A DNA stretch of 57,592 nucleotides, from the NCBI GenBank assembly GCA_945278685.1, contig CALYPW010000002.1:1-57592 (forward strand). Reading direction: 5' to 3'. This DNA is from an uncultured Dolosicoccus sp. GTDB lineage: Bacteria > Bacillota > Bacilli > Lactobacillales > Aerococcaceae. This document shows, piece after piece, positions 35,523 through 44,435 of the stretch; the stretch's first letter is position 1; every line of letters starts with the position of its first letter. Both the position numbers and the translations under genes were made by a program. Below the pieces are notes generated by a model. It was not told the DNA's origin, searched no databases, and was given only the letters and a program-made list of their open reading frames with translations.

Positions 35523-36218
35523 ATGCCCATCGAATTCGTTCGAGACAATCTAGATATCGAACAAAAGGCCCCTTTAAAAGATTCTTTATATGAAGCCTTT
35601 AAAAAATCAATCATTCTTGGTGAGATTCCTGTGGGTCACCGCATCAATGAGCAAGAGTTTTCTGAACAATTAAATATTAGTCGCACGCCCATTCGCCACG
35701 CCATGCAAATGCTGCAAGAAGACAATTTGGTTCAGCATGTCCCACGCAGTGGCAACATAGTCATTGGATTAAGTGTCCAAGATGTTTACGAGATTTTTGA
35801 CGTCCGGAATTCTCTAGATACGCTCGCAACCTTGCGCGCCATGGAAAAAATGACCGATGAAGACTACAAGGAATTAAAATTACTCCTTGAAGAAGCAGAA
35901 GTCTTGAATGAAACTGGTGATGTTGAAGGTTTAATCCAAAACTTTATGGACCATAGCGATTTCATCTACACCAAAAGTGAAATGTTTCGAACACGGAAAA
36001 TCGTCCGGGAGTTAAGAAATTATTATCGTTATTTCCAATCGATCACTTTCGTTGATAAAGGTATTCGCACTCAATCCATCAAGGAACATTGGGTCCTCTA
36101 CGAAGCCATGCGCTCTGGAGATATCAACAAAATCAATCACTTGATGACTGATCATATCAATGACACCTTAGAAAGTGTCATTGAATTGATGAAATTAAGA
36201 GACAATGATCTTCAATAA
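35523..36218 (+). CDS. GntR family transcriptional regulator with FCD domain
   Basis: The 231-residue protein has an N-terminal winged helix (about 12-75; INEQEFSEQLNISRTPIRHAM). The C-terminal all-helical FCD ligand domain (about 85-220) keeps His residues in DHSDF, EHWVLYE and TDHI that usually bind a metal near an organic-acid ligand. The ligand is unknown. ATG 35523 is chosen (AAAGGGG 10 nt upstream); an in-frame GTG lies within the ribosome site. It stands alone between terminators, next to birA-bioY. Confidence 0.9.
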   Translation: MPIEFVRDNLDIEQKAPLKDSLYEAFKKSIILGEIPVGHRINEQEFSEQLNISRTPIRHAMQMLQEDNLVQHVPRSGNIVIGLSVQDVYEIFDVRNSLDTLATLRAMEKMTDEDYKELKLLLEEAEVLNETGDVEGLIQNFMDHSDFIYTKSEMFRTRKIVRELRNYYRYFQSITFVDKGIRTQSIKEHWVLYEAMRSGDINKINHLMTDHINDTLESVIELMKLRDNDLQ

Positions 36219-36248
36219 AAAGCCACTGTTTCCAGTGGCTTTTTATTT
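36217..36248 (+). terminator. Terminator of the GntR gene
   Basis: Stem AAAAAGCCACTG/CAGTGGCTTTTT with loop TTTC and trailing T-rich sequence; it overlaps the stop codon of the gene. Confidence 0.9.
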
Positions 36249-36263
36249 CCCCTTACGTCACCC

Positions 36264-36306
36264 TGTCAATATAACGAGTTGACATTAAGGTTTGAGTTTC
36301 TATAAT
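36264..36306 (+). promoter_or_regulatory. Consensus promoter of birA-bioY overlapped by an inverted repeat
   Basis: TTGACA (36279-36284), 16 bp, TATAAT (36301-36306): both hexamers perfect. The -35 is the right arm of TGTCAA-N9-TTGACA (36264-36269 and 36279-36284), a 21-bp operator-like palindrome. A biotin-responsive repressor (BirA itself, group II) would be the natural binder, although the sequence does not match the usual BirA box order. Confidence 0.75.
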
Positions 36307-36327
36307 ATAAACCCAAGGAGTGTTTCC

Positions 36328-37332
36328 ATGTCTACAAAAGAACAAGTATTGCATATTTTAATCGAACGAGGACAAGAGCCGATTTCCGGTCAAAAAATTG
36401 CTGATCGACTGACACTTTCTAGAAATTCTGTTTGGAAAGCGATCGAATCTTTACGTGAAGATGGTTATGTGATTGAAGGCGTCCCCCAAAGAGGGTATCT
36501 ATTAAAAAAAAGAATTCAAACCATTGATCCCAAACTCATAAAACCGTATTTACCAGAGGAATGGGGCAAATTAAATGTCTTCTATCAACCATCCGTCACT
36601 TCAACCAACGATATTGCCAAAGAATACGTCATCAATCATCCTGACCAAGAAGCTTTATTCCTCACCATTGAACAAACTGCTGGACGCGGGCGCTATGGAA
36701 GATCTTTCTATTCTCAGTTGCAGCACGGATTGTACTTCACGCTGGCTATTCATCCAACCGCTCAAGACCCTCTCATCATTCCTCGCTACACGCTTGCAGT
36801 TGCGACAGCTTTGCTAGAAGCTCTGCGCGAGATCGTTGATGAGCCTAAAAAACTCAAAGTTAAGTGGATTAATGATCTTTTCTACAACAATCGTAAAATT
36901 TCAGGAATTCTCAGCGAATTGACGACTAATCTCGAATCCTTCGAAATTAACCACGTCATTATCGGCATTGGCATCAATCTTGCGGGAATTTTCTCCAATC
37001 AAGACGGGATAAAAAATGTCGCTGGAACAATTTTCGGCGAGAGATTGCCCAAAAAGTTTGATTACAATCAATTGATGATAACTTTCCTCAATCACTTCCA
37101 TAAATATCATCTGAAAATCGATAAAAGTACTTTCGTACCGGTCTATCAAGAACACTTACTGGGACTGAATCAGATCGCTAGCTATACAAAAGGCGAGGAG
37201 ACTCACGAAGTAAAAATTCTAGGCATTAATCCCGATGGACACTTAATTGTGGAAGACTCAACAGGAGAAACTTCTGAGCTTACCGGACCCGACGTTTCAT
37301 TTTCTAGTCAACAATTTATAGATAAGGATTAA
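36328..37332 (+). CDS. birA: Bifunctional biotin--protein ligase / repressor BirA
   Basis: BirA makes biotinyl-AMP and attaches biotin to carboxylases; the N-terminal helix-turn-helix lets it repress biotin genes. The 334-residue protein has the HTH (about 1-60; ADRLTLSRNSVWKAIESLR), the catalytic motif GRGRYGRSF, KVKWINDLFYNNRKISGIL and a C-terminal SH3-like domain. ATG 36328 follows AAGGAG by 7 nt. It is co-transcribed with bioY, the biotin uptake gene. Confidence 0.96.
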   Translation: MSTKEQVLHILIERGQEPISGQKIADRLTLSRNSVWKAIESLREDGYVIEGVPQRGYLLKKRIQTIDPKLIKPYLPEEWGKLNVFYQPSVTSTNDIAKEYVINHPDQEALFLTIEQTAGRGRYGRSFYSQLQHGLYFTLAIHPTAQDPLIIPRYTLAVATALLEALREIVDEPKKLKVKWINDLFYNNRKISGILSELTTNLESFEINHVIIGIGINLAGIFSNQDGIKNVAGTIFGERLPKKFDYNQLMITFLNHFHKYHLKIDKSTFVPVYQEHLLGLNQIASYTKGEETHEVKILGINPDGHLIVEDSTGETSELTGPDVSFSSQQFIDKD

Positions 37333-37339
37333 ATACACC

Positions 37340-37885
37340 ATGAATACACGAAGAATTACACGCATTGCCATGTTTATCGCACTATTGGTCATTGGTTCCC
37401 AAGTGGTCATCCCGCTTGGAGTTGTACCATTTACTCTTCAAACCTTCGTCGTTTATCTGATTGCTTACCTTCTAGATCCAAAGGATGCGTTTATTACCGT
37501 TCTTATTTATATGTTCATGGGCCTCATGGGGTTGCCTGTCTTTGCTGGATGGGGTGGAGGTCCTCATTCGATCGCCTCACCTTCTTTTGGCTTTATCATC
37601 GGATTTTCCATCGCCACAACTGTGGGCAGTATTCTCATTCGCACAAATACGGACAATGCCTTGTGGAAACACCTAATTGTTGGCGTGGTGACGTCCACCG
37701 TGCTAAACATCTTAGGCCTGGCCTATATGTACGGTTACTTTAACATCTACCTAAAAGCTGGCGAATCCATTGGACAAATTCTCGCTTGGGGATTTACTCC
37801 CTTTATTATCGGGGATGCTGTTAAAATTTTTGCAGCTTCTGTTATCGCCCATCGTCTACGTAAAATTCCGTCATTCAAGCTTTAA
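37340..37885 (+). CDS. bioY: Biotin transporter substrate-binding subunit BioY
   Basis: BioY is the membrane S-component that captures biotin for an energy-coupling factor (ECF) transporter. The 181-residue protein has six helices and the family signatures VVPFTLQTFVVYL, MGLMGLPVFAGWGGG and FIIGFSIA. It starts 7 nt after birA. The EcfAAT module is not in this window. No biotin synthesis genes are present here, so the cell may depend on uptake. Confidence 0.95.
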   Translation: MNTRRITRIAMFIALLVIGSQVVIPLGVVPFTLQTFVVYLIAYLLDPKDAFITVLIYMFMGLMGLPVFAGWGGGPHSIASPSFGFIIGFSIATTVGSILIRTNTDNALWKHLIVGVVTSTVLNILGLAYMYGYFNIYLKAGESIGQILAWGFTPFIIGDAVKIFAASVIAHRLRKIPSFKL

Positions 37886-37891
37886 TTAAAA

Positions 37892-37935
37892 ACACAAAAA
37901 GCCGTCGAACATGCTTACTTGACGGCTTTTTGTGT
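37892..37935. terminator. Shared bidirectional terminator of bioY and metI
   Basis: A perfect 15-bp inverted repeat ACACAAAAAGCCGTC/GACGGCTTTTTGTGT around a 14-base loop, with A/T runs inside the stem usable in both directions. Confidence 0.9.
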
Positions 37936-37949
37936 GTATTACAGAAAAT

Positions 37950-38654
37950 TTATTTATGTTCATTCTTACGGATCAAATAACTGAAGATCAGTTGACTGAT
38001 GAATACAATGAGTAAAATCAAAACAGTCGACACTAAGATAACGTCCATTCGACTTCTTTGGTAACCTCGAGCGATGGCCATCGTGCCCAGGCCCCCACCA
38101 CCGATCGCTCCAGCCATGGCTGTCAGTCCAATAATATTAATAACTGTTGACGCGCTGACACGTAGCAATGCCGGTAATCCCTCTTTTAAATAAACGCGAA
38201 TAATAATATCAAAAGGTGTGAGTCCCATGGATTCTGCTGCTTCTATGACACCTGGGTCTACTTCCAGCAAAGCGATTTGCACCTGACGGGCGAAAAATGG
38301 CACAGTTCCTGCAACAATTGGCACAATGGCTGCCGTTGGCCCGATGGAGGTTCCAACAATGGCACGCGTTACCCCGACCAGAAGGGCCATCAAAATAATA
38401 AAAGGAATGGAACGGAAAGTGTTAATAAACCAATCCAAGCCATGATAAAGTGTACGGTTCTCTAAAATACCTCCGGGCTCAACGACAGTGATTAATACCC
38501 CAAACACCAAACCTAAAAATCCACCAATCCCCGCTGAGAAGATCAGCATATACAAAGTTTCCCAGGTGGCTGTTAAAAACTCTTCACGCAAAGGCCAAGC
38601 ATACGGGAATAGGTTCTCAATCCAGCTGGTTCCTTCCAAGATTAAAGGTAACAT
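37950..38654 (-). CDS. metI: Methionine ABC transporter permease MetI
   Basis: The 234-residue protein has five to six membrane helices and the permease-ATPase coupling motif EAAESMGLTPFDIIIRVYLKE-like region at about 143-163. It follows metN by 1 nt. The family imports D- and L-methionine. No substrate-binding gene metQ is next to it, so that subunit must be encoded elsewhere. Confidence 0.95.
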   Translation of the reverse strand: MLPLILEGTSWIENLFPYAWPLREEFLTATWETLYMLIFSAGIGGFLGLVFGVLITVVEPGGILENRTLYHGLDWFINTFRSIPFIILMALLVGVTRAIVGTSIGPTAAIVPIVAGTVPFFARQVQIALLEVDPGVIEAAESMGLTPFDIIIRVYLKEGLPALLRVSASTVINIIGLTAMAGAIGGGGLGTMAIARGYQRSRMDVILVSTVLILLIVFISQLIFSYLIRKNEHK

Positions 38655-38655
38655 T

Positions 38656-39711
38656 TTATACTCTCTCCTTCTCTAAGCGACGTTGAATGATTTCGTCCAT
38701 GGAACGCACGCGGATGTTGTTCGATTCAAAATAAGCAATGGCTGATTCAATGTCCGCTTCCTCACCGTTCAACGATACTAATAAGTCCCCCACGGGTGTA
38801 TCTTGAATAAATTCAATATTTCCGTGAAGAATGTTACTTTCGACGTTGAATTTTTTAACTAAGGAGGCAATGAAGGGTTCGGTGACATTGTCGCCCACAT
38901 AGAGCAAGCGCACAAGATGTCCTAAACCGGAAAGGCCGGTATGGTTCAATACTTTTTCAATCTCATCTTCAAACTGAATGGCCACATTAATAAAATCGCG
39001 GGTTAATTGTTCCTGTGGATTGGTAAAGATATTCAAGATCGTCCCCGACTCTACTACATAACCATCCTCCATCACCGCTACTCGGTCACATAAATCCTTC
39101 ACAACGGCCATTTCGTGAGTAATGAGTACGATGGTTAGTCCTAATTTTTCGCGAAGTTCTGCCAATAGATTCAAGATTGAACGCGTTGTTCGCGGGTCCA
39201 GGGCGCTAGTAGCCTCATCACACAGAAGAATATCAGGATCTGTCGCTAAGGCACGCGCAATTGCCACACGTTGTTTCTGCCCACCAGATAATTGACTTGG
39301 ATAATTGTAAATACGATCTGAAAGCCCGACTAGCTCCAACAAGTTTTCAACTTTTCCTTTTTCCTCTTCTTTACTAATGCCCGTTCTCTTCAAGGGAAAT
39401 GCAACGTTCTCGTAAACATTCAAAGATTCCATCAAATTGAAATGTTGGAAGATCATGCCGATATTCTTTCGAGTTTCTCGTAATTCTTTGGCAGACATGG
39501 CAGTTAATTCTTCACCTTTCACTAGGACACTGCCTGAAGTTGGGCGCTGAAGCAAGTTAATCGTTCTTACCAGCGTACTTTTACCAGCACCACTGTACCC
39601 CACAATTCCGTAGATTTCCCCTCGAGTAATCGTTAAATTCACTTCTCGCACTGCGTGCACTGTGCGATCCTTCGTTTCAAAAGTTACATCAATGTCTTTT
39701 AAGTCAATCAT
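38656..39711 (-). CDS. metN: Methionine ABC transporter ATP-binding protein MetN
   Basis: The 351-residue protein has Walker A GYSGAGKST (about 38-46), signature LSGGQKQRVAIARAL, Walker B LLCDEATSALD and a C-terminal NIL regulatory domain (about 265-340). In the family, methionine binds the NIL domain to trans-inhibit uptake. It is the first gene after the Met T-box leader, so transcription rises when methionyl-tRNA is uncharged. Confidence 0.97.
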   Translation of the reverse strand: MIDLKDIDVTFETKDRTVHAVREVNLTITRGEIYGIVGYSGAGKSTLVRTINLLQRPTSGSVLVKGEELTAMSAKELRETRKNIGMIFQHFNLMESLNVYENVAFPLKRTGISKEEEKGKVENLLELVGLSDRIYNYPSQLSGGQKQRVAIARALATDPDILLCDEATSALDPRTTRSILNLLAELREKLGLTIVLITHEMAVVKDLCDRVAVMEDGYVVESGTILNIFTNPQEQLTRDFINVAIQFEDEIEKVLNHTGLSGLGHLVRLLYVGDNVTEPFIASLVKKFNVESNILHGNIEFIQDTPVGDLLVSLNGEEADIESAIAYFESNNIRVRSMDEIIQRRLEKERV

Positions 39712-39731
39712 CCAAATCCCTCTCTTTGCAT

Positions 39732-40000
39732 AAAAAAACTCCCGTCCTCATAAAAGGACGAGAGTAAACTTCGTGGTACCACCTTAATTCGATATTTAAT
39801 CGCTTAAATATTCTTAGTTGATGCATTGGAACATCAATGCTTGTTTAACGGGAGCTTCCGTTCATCTCTAATCATTCAAGATGACCGCTCGATAGTCATT
39901 TTCAACTTATTTCTGGTTACTTGTTCTCACCCCACACAAGCTCTCTTAAAACCTTCCATAAACTTACTTTCTACGTCCTAGCGTTTATTAATGAATTGTA
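39732..40000 (-). promoter_or_regulatory. T-box riboswitch, methionine-specific, upstream of metNI
   Basis: The minus strand carries the T-box core AAGGTGGTACCACG (39772-39785) and a terminator stem ACTCTCGTCC/GGACGGGAGT with seven T (39732-39765). Upstream is a long Stem I with an AGTAAG motif. In the Stem I 3' side the sequence GAAAATGACTATC offers ATG as the specifier codon, followed by A. This indicates binding of uncharged tRNA-Met, which would stabilise the antiterminator and allow metNI expression. Confidence 0.92.
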
Positions 40001-40005
40001 AGATC

Positions 40006-40034
40006 ATCTTATAGGATATAAATTTGGCTGTCAA
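40006..40034 (-). promoter_or_regulatory. Promoter of the metNI T-box transcript
   Basis: Minus strand TTGACA (40029-40034), 17 bp, TAAGAT (40006-40011), just upstream of the T-box Stem I. Confidence 0.75.
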
Positions 40035-40058
40035 ACACTTCTTAGAGTCTTCAGATAA

Positions 40059-41048
40059 TTAACGAATCTTTACAAGGGTTCGTCCCAAGTGCTGGCCTTC
40101 TTTCAATTGGGTAACGGGTTCATCAATTTTGTCCAAAGTAACTTCATCATAATACACATGGCCAACCACCCGCCAGTCTGTCGCAAGTCTCTTCCAGAGC
40201 ATCTGACGGAAGTCATTGGATAAATCTCCCGTATGAATGCCCAAAAGATTCACTCCCCTCAAAATCATTGGCAACACAGTAGTGTTAAAAGCGATGCCTC
40301 CCGCATTCCCACACATTGCCATACTGCCGTATTCATAAATGTAGCGCATCGCGTGACTGGCAACCTCCCCGCCCACACAATCAATCACATAATGATATTT
40401 CCGATGATTCAAGGGACGATCTCCTGCAAACTCCTCCGGTGAGACCACTTCTTTTGCACCTAACTGGCGAACCAGTGTTTCTTGAGAATTTTTGCGGATC
40501 ATGGCAGTTACTTGCGTATAACCGATTTTCTTTAAAATTGATAAAGCGATGCTTCCAACGCCTCCGCTAGCACCTGTCACTAGAATTTCTGGTTGGTCTT
40601 GTACATGCATCCCATGCTCTTCTAAGGCCCATACACAGTAAGCGGCTGTTAATCCAGCAGTTCCTAAGATCATTGTTTCTTTGGGAGATAAGTTCTCAGG
40701 AACTGATAAAAACCATTCATAAGGGACGCGCAGGTATTCAGCAATGCCTCCTGTATGAGTGTTCCCAGCTGGTGTACTGGCTAGGAACACCCATTCACCT
40801 ACCTTAGCTTTTGAATGAGTCGATTCAATAATTTTCCCTACTGCATCAATTCCTGGAATCATGGGATACTCACGAATCACTCCTCCACAATGTTGCAAAG
40901 CCAACATATCTTTATAATTCAATGAAGAACAATGGACCTCCACAAGAGTATCGCCTTCATGCAATTGATCAATAGCCACTGTCTTTACGGCATGTTCTGT
41001 TACCTCTCCATCACTGTCAACCACTAGCGCTTTAAATTGTTCATCCAT
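40059..41048 (-). CDS. YhdH/AcuI-like NADPH-dependent quinone or acryloyl-CoA reductase
   Basis: The 329-residue protein is a medium-chain dehydrogenase/reductase of the zinc-free YhdH/YhfP branch: LNYKDMLALQ and PMIPGIDAVGKI near the N-terminus, then the Rossmann motif VTGASGGVGSIAL (about 151-163). Such enzymes reduce acryloyl-CoA or quinones. ATG 41048 has AAAGGA 8 nt upstream; the ATG at 41054 is too close. The ribosome site lies inside the end of the decayed isomerase gene, so the two were once coupled. Confidence 0.88.
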   Translation of the reverse strand: MDEQFKALVVDSDGEVTEHAVKTVAIDQLHEGDTLVEVHCSSLNYKDMLALQHCGGVIREYPMIPGIDAVGKIIESTHSKAKVGEWVFLASTPAGNTHTGGIAEYLRVPYEWFLSVPENLSPKETMILGTAGLTAAYCVWALEEHGMHVQDQPEILVTGASGGVGSIALSILKKIGYTQVTAMIRKNSQETLVRQLGAKEVVSPEEFAGDRPLNHRKYHYVIDCVGGEVASHAMRYIYEYGSMAMCGNAGGIAFNTTVLPMILRGVNLLGIHTGDLSNDFRQMLWKRLATDWRVVGHVYYDEVTLDKIDEPVTQLKEGQHLGRTLVKIR

Positions 41049-41050
41049 GA

Positions 41051-41688
41051 TCATCGTCCTTTCTTATGTCGTTCTTCTATTTGATTACTAAGTCGTTTGA
41101 TACTTCTTTTGCCATTGACCAAGGTTGTTAAATCTTTTTTGAACTGCTGAATTTGACCCTCTTTGACAAATTCTAAGAAATAAACTCTTGGTTCGTGCCC
41201 GAGCACAGGAAGGTAATCACTTCATTCCTTTTCTCCTTTATCCAACAAAAATCGGTGGTGAATGCTGCTGAATCTGTGATTGTGTCGATGATATTCAAAA
41301 GCCATTTGTAATTGATAATCCTTGGCCGAAGCTGTAGCCTCTCATACCTTTTGAACGAGTCACTCTTTTTCTATGTCACTGAAAACAGCGGAGGAAGTGT
41401 TTCCGCCCCACGTGCGTATAAAAGAAGCGTCCGTTTCGGCAGCATTCTCTAAAATTCTTTCAAAAGACTGATCCTCTTCAAAACGGTAATAAAAGCCATA
41501 ACTATTCAAAGCCACGTTTAATGCATCGCTTTGTTCACGAATCATTCGCGCCATTTTAAATCTTCTGGCTTTAGATGGCAATCCCCCGCCCATTCAAGTG
41601 TCTCTGAGGGTGTCTCTTTAATTAATCGAAAAAGATGATCTGTCTTTAATTGACGAAAAGTGCCAGTATTCAAACCAATCAGCAGCAT
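41051..41688 (-). pseudogene. Decayed sugar phosphate isomerase/epimerase (TIM-barrel) gene
   Basis: Frames joined on the minus strand give LLIGLNTGTFRQLK, ETLEWAGDCHLKPEDL, then after a lost base MARMIREQSDALNVALNSYG, FERILENAAETDASFIRTWGG, and QLQMAFEYHRH. Another shift follows to ITDSAAFTTDF, and the gene ends FLEFVKEGQIQQFKKDL with a stop at 41051. This is the xylose-isomerase-like TIM-barrel pattern (NTGTFR; LEWAGD; FEYH; ITDSA). Defects: a lost A in an A-run near 41543-41552, TGA codons after DIEKE and after LVQKV, a frameshift in the HRHN-ITDS region, and a missing C-terminal segment. The 78-residue piece at 41360-41593 is the longest open part. Confidence 0.75.
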
Positions 41689-41827
41689 CTCTCCTCTATT
41701 GTCATGAACCTTCTCTTCTAATTTAGCACGGATTTCAAGAAGAAACCATTTTAATCATCAATTTCTACTTTTCACTGGTCTACTATCCATCAAAACTCTT
41801 TCTACTCATAGTCAATAAGATCTATGG

Positions 41828-41833
41828 TATAAT
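41828..41833 (+). promoter_or_regulatory. Predicted -10 of the aminotransferase gene
   Basis: A perfect TATAAT with a TGG extension, 30 nt before the ATG; the -35 is weak. The 140 bases from 41689 to 41828 hold no gene that I can support. Confidence 0.6.
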
Positions 41834-41863
41834 ACACTTATTATTAAAATAGGAGTGATACTC

Positions 41864-43027
41864 ATGAGCCAATTTGAGTTAAGTAAACATTTAAAAAACA
41901 TTCAACCAAGCCCTATTCGAGCTTTTAACGATCGCATCTCAGGAATTGAAGGCATTATCCGTTTAACGATTGGAGAACCTGACTTCCCAACGCCGACGGT
42001 TGCTAAAGAAGCTGCGATTGAGGCGATTAATAATGACTTAAATGGCTACACTCACTCTGCAGGGCTTATGGAACTTCGTGAAACCATCAGTGTTTATCTG
42101 GAAAGAAAATACAAGGTCAATTACGATGCGTCCACAGAAATACTCGTGACTCACGGTGCCACAGAAGCTTTATTTGCTTCATTGTTTGCGGTCCTTAATC
42201 CAGGCGATAAGGTCATCACACCTACTCCGAGTTACGTAATTTATCAAACGCAGGTGCGCTTAGCAGGTGGAGAATTCATTCCCGTTGACGTCAGCGATGA
42301 TGGTTTTAAACTAACACCAGAAAGATTGAAACAAGTCCTTGCGGAACACCCGGATACGAAAGTAATTATCTTCAACTATCCATCTAATCCATTGGGTGTC
42401 ACTTACCACGGTGATGAGCTGGAAGCTCTTGCAAAGATCTTTAAAGAGCACGGTTTGATCGTGGTTTCCGACGAAATCTATGCCGAATTAACTTACGATA
42501 CAACTCATGTCTCTATGAGCGAGCTCTTGCCAGATCAAACCATCCTCATCAATGGAACTGCAAAATCACATTCCATGACCGGTTGGCGTTCAGGATTTAT
42601 TGCAAGTCGGGCTGAGTTCATCAGTGAAATCTTCAAAGTTCACCAATCATGCATCAATACTCCAAATACACAAATGCAATATGCCAGCATTGCTGCTTAT
42701 AATGACGGCGACAAGGATATCGCTGAAATGAAAGCCACTTATTATAAACGTCGTAATTATCTCATGGATCGATTCGCAGACTTAGGATTCAACACCTCCG
42801 ATCCTGAAGGGGCCTTTTACCTATTCGTCCAAGTGCCCGAATGGTACCAAGGAGATGACTTTGATTTCTGTTTAGCGATGGCGAATGATGCCAAAGTTGG
42901 CTGTGTACCTGGCTCTGGTTTTGGCGAAGCCGGTAAAAACTGGTTCCGTGTCAGCTATGCTGCCAGCATGGAAAGTCTTGAAGAAGCCATGGACCGCATT
43001 GAAAAATTCGTGAAAGAAAACAATTAA
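41864..43027 (+). CDS. patA: Class I/II PLP-dependent aminotransferase (PatA/AspC-like)
   Basis: The 387-residue fold type I enzyme has VTHGATEALFASL, NYPSNPLG, VVSDEIYAEL and the PLP lysine in INGTAKSHSMTGWRSGF. It resembles aminotransferase A / aspartate aminotransferase of Bacilli; the amino donor and acceptor cannot be fixed from sequence. AGGAG is 8 nt from ATG 41864; an in-frame upstream start at 41855 has no ribosome site. It is transcribed alone and ends at a shared terminator. Confidence 0.92.
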   Translation: MSQFELSKHLKNIQPSPIRAFNDRISGIEGIIRLTIGEPDFPTPTVAKEAAIEAINNDLNGYTHSAGLMELRETISVYLERKYKVNYDASTEILVTHGATEALFASLFAVLNPGDKVITPTPSYVIYQTQVRLAGGEFIPVDVSDDGFKLTPERLKQVLAEHPDTKVIIFNYPSNPLGVTYHGDELEALAKIFKEHGLIVVSDEIYAELTYDTTHVSMSELLPDQTILINGTAKSHSMTGWRSGFIASRAEFISEIFKVHQSCINTPNTQMQYASIAAYNDGDKDIAEMKATYYKRRNYLMDRFADLGFNTSDPEGAFYLFVQVPEWYQGDDFDFCLAMANDAKVGCVPGSGFGEAGKNWFRVSYAASMESLEEAMDRIEKFVKENN

Positions 43028-43037
43028 TTCAAATAGC

Positions 43038-43080
43038 AAAATAGCCATGACAAGAAAAAAAATTCTGTCATGGCTATTTT
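43038..43080. terminator. Bidirectional terminator between the aminotransferase and flavoprotein genes
   Basis: Inverted repeat AAAATAGCCATGACA/TGTCATGGCTATTTT with A/T-rich flanks on both sides. Confidence 0.9.
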
Positions 43081-43096
43081 ATTTCGCTGAACGATT

Positions 43097-44434
43097 TTAC
43101 TTAGCAGTGTTGGCCGCAATATTAATGGCTTCCCAAGTGGTTGCAAAGGGAGGTGCATAAGCAAAGTCCACGAATCCTAATTCATCTGTAGTCATCTCAG
43201 CATGAACCGCAGCCGTTAGACCTGTGAGGCGCGTCACCGCGTCTTGTTGCCCGAAAACTTGAGCACCTAGTAACACCTTCGTATCCGCCTCATAAACCAA
43301 TTTAATCTCCACGGGTGTGCGATTGGGCCAGTAACCCGTATGATTGCTGGCTTGGATCGTGGTCGTTTTGAAATTGTAACCGTGAGTTTTTGCTTCGAAT
43401 TCTGTTAAGCCCGTTCTTCCAGCTTCGTAATCTCCAACCTTGATGGCTCCCGTCCCAAGTGCACCTACGTATTCTAAGCGGTCCTCTCGGTCAACAACAA
43501 TGTTTGTTCCGATCAGACGTCCCAATTTATTCGCATAGGTGGCTAGGGGTAAATAGGTATTTCCAAGTTGGCGATGATAGACACTAGCAGCGTCTCCTGC
43601 AGCATACACATCTTTAATGGACGTTTCTCCGTATCGATCCACAGAAATTGCACCGTTATCGAGCATCTCTAACTGCTCATCTTTGGCAAATGACGTATTG
43701 GGCCTGAAGCCTATAGCGACAACAACCAGATCTGTATCAATTTGAAGCCTTTCGGTCATTACTTGTGTAACCCGATGGTTAGCAGTCTTCAAAGCAGTCA
43801 CTGTTTGGCCTGTATAGACAGTGACTCCTGACTTCTCCAAAGCTTCTTGCATTTTTTTACCAAACTCTATGTCAAATGATCCATTCATGAGAGACTGCCC
43901 ACTCTCAATCAAGGTCACTTCTTTACCAACATGCGCCAATTGTTCAGCTACTTCAATGCCAATAAAACCTCCACCAATTACCGCAACGGAATTGATGGAA
44001 TCTAATTGACTCTTGATTTCTTCAACCGCTTGTAAGCGGGTAAATGTAAAGACATTCTGGCTATCAATCCCATCTATGGGAGGTAAAATTGGTGAGGCAC
44101 CCGAGGCAATCATCAGTCGGTCATAGGAAATCTCAAGCTTTTCATCCTCAATCAAATCTGTTAGGAGTACTTTCTTACTACCATAATCGATCTTGGTGAC
44201 CTCTGTATTTAATAAAAAGTTAATTCCTGTATTTTCCATTTGATCAACTGTTCTAGCAAACATACTAGAAGAATTCTCAAATTGTCCCCCTAAATAATAG
44301 GGCAATCCACAAGCACCGAAAGAAATATAATTTTCTTTTTCGATAACAGTAATATCAGCTTCTGGATTTTCCCTTGCTGCTTTCGCGGCCATGCTCATTC
44401 CTGCAGCAATTCCACCAATAACAATTATTTTCAT
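43097..44434 (-). CDS. FAD-dependent CoA-disulfide reductase / NADH oxidase family protein
   Basis: The 445-residue flavoprotein has two Rossmann folds, VIGGIAAGMSMAAKA (about 4-18) and VAVIGGGFIGIEVAEQ, plus an FAD motif VYAAGDAASVY. The redox-active Cys lies in SFGACGLPYYLGG (about 38-50), which is the CoA-disulfide reductase type rather than the SFLSCG form of water-forming NADH oxidases. A role in thiol redox or oxygen handling is likely. ATG 44434 with AAGGAGA is used. ridA ends 1 nt before it, so they form an operon. Confidence 0.9.
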   Translation of the reverse strand: MKIIVIGGIAAGMSMAAKAARENPEADITVIEKENYISFGACGLPYYLGGQFENSSSMFARTVDQMENTGINFLLNTEVTKIDYGSKKVLLTDLIEDEKLEISYDRLMIASGASPILPPIDGIDSQNVFTFTRLQAVEEIKSQLDSINSVAVIGGGFIGIEVAEQLAHVGKEVTLIESGQSLMNGSFDIEFGKKMQEALEKSGVTVYTGQTVTALKTANHRVTQVMTERLQIDTDLVVVAIGFRPNTSFAKDEQLEMLDNGAISVDRYGETSIKDVYAAGDAASVYHRQLGNTYLPLATYANKLGRLIGTNIVVDREDRLEYVGALGTGAIKVGDYEAGRTGLTEFEAKTHGYNFKTTTIQASNHTGYWPNRTPVEIKLVYEADTKVLLGAQVFGQQDAVTRLTGLTAAVHAEMTTDELGFVDFAYAPPFATTWEAINIAANTAK

Positions 44435-44435
44435 A

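Noticed and set aside
36286-36316. GGTTT ... AAACC around the birA promoter as a BirA operator
   Set aside because: The half-sites are in the reverse order to the known BirA box; the TGTCAA/TTGACA palindrome is a better candidate.
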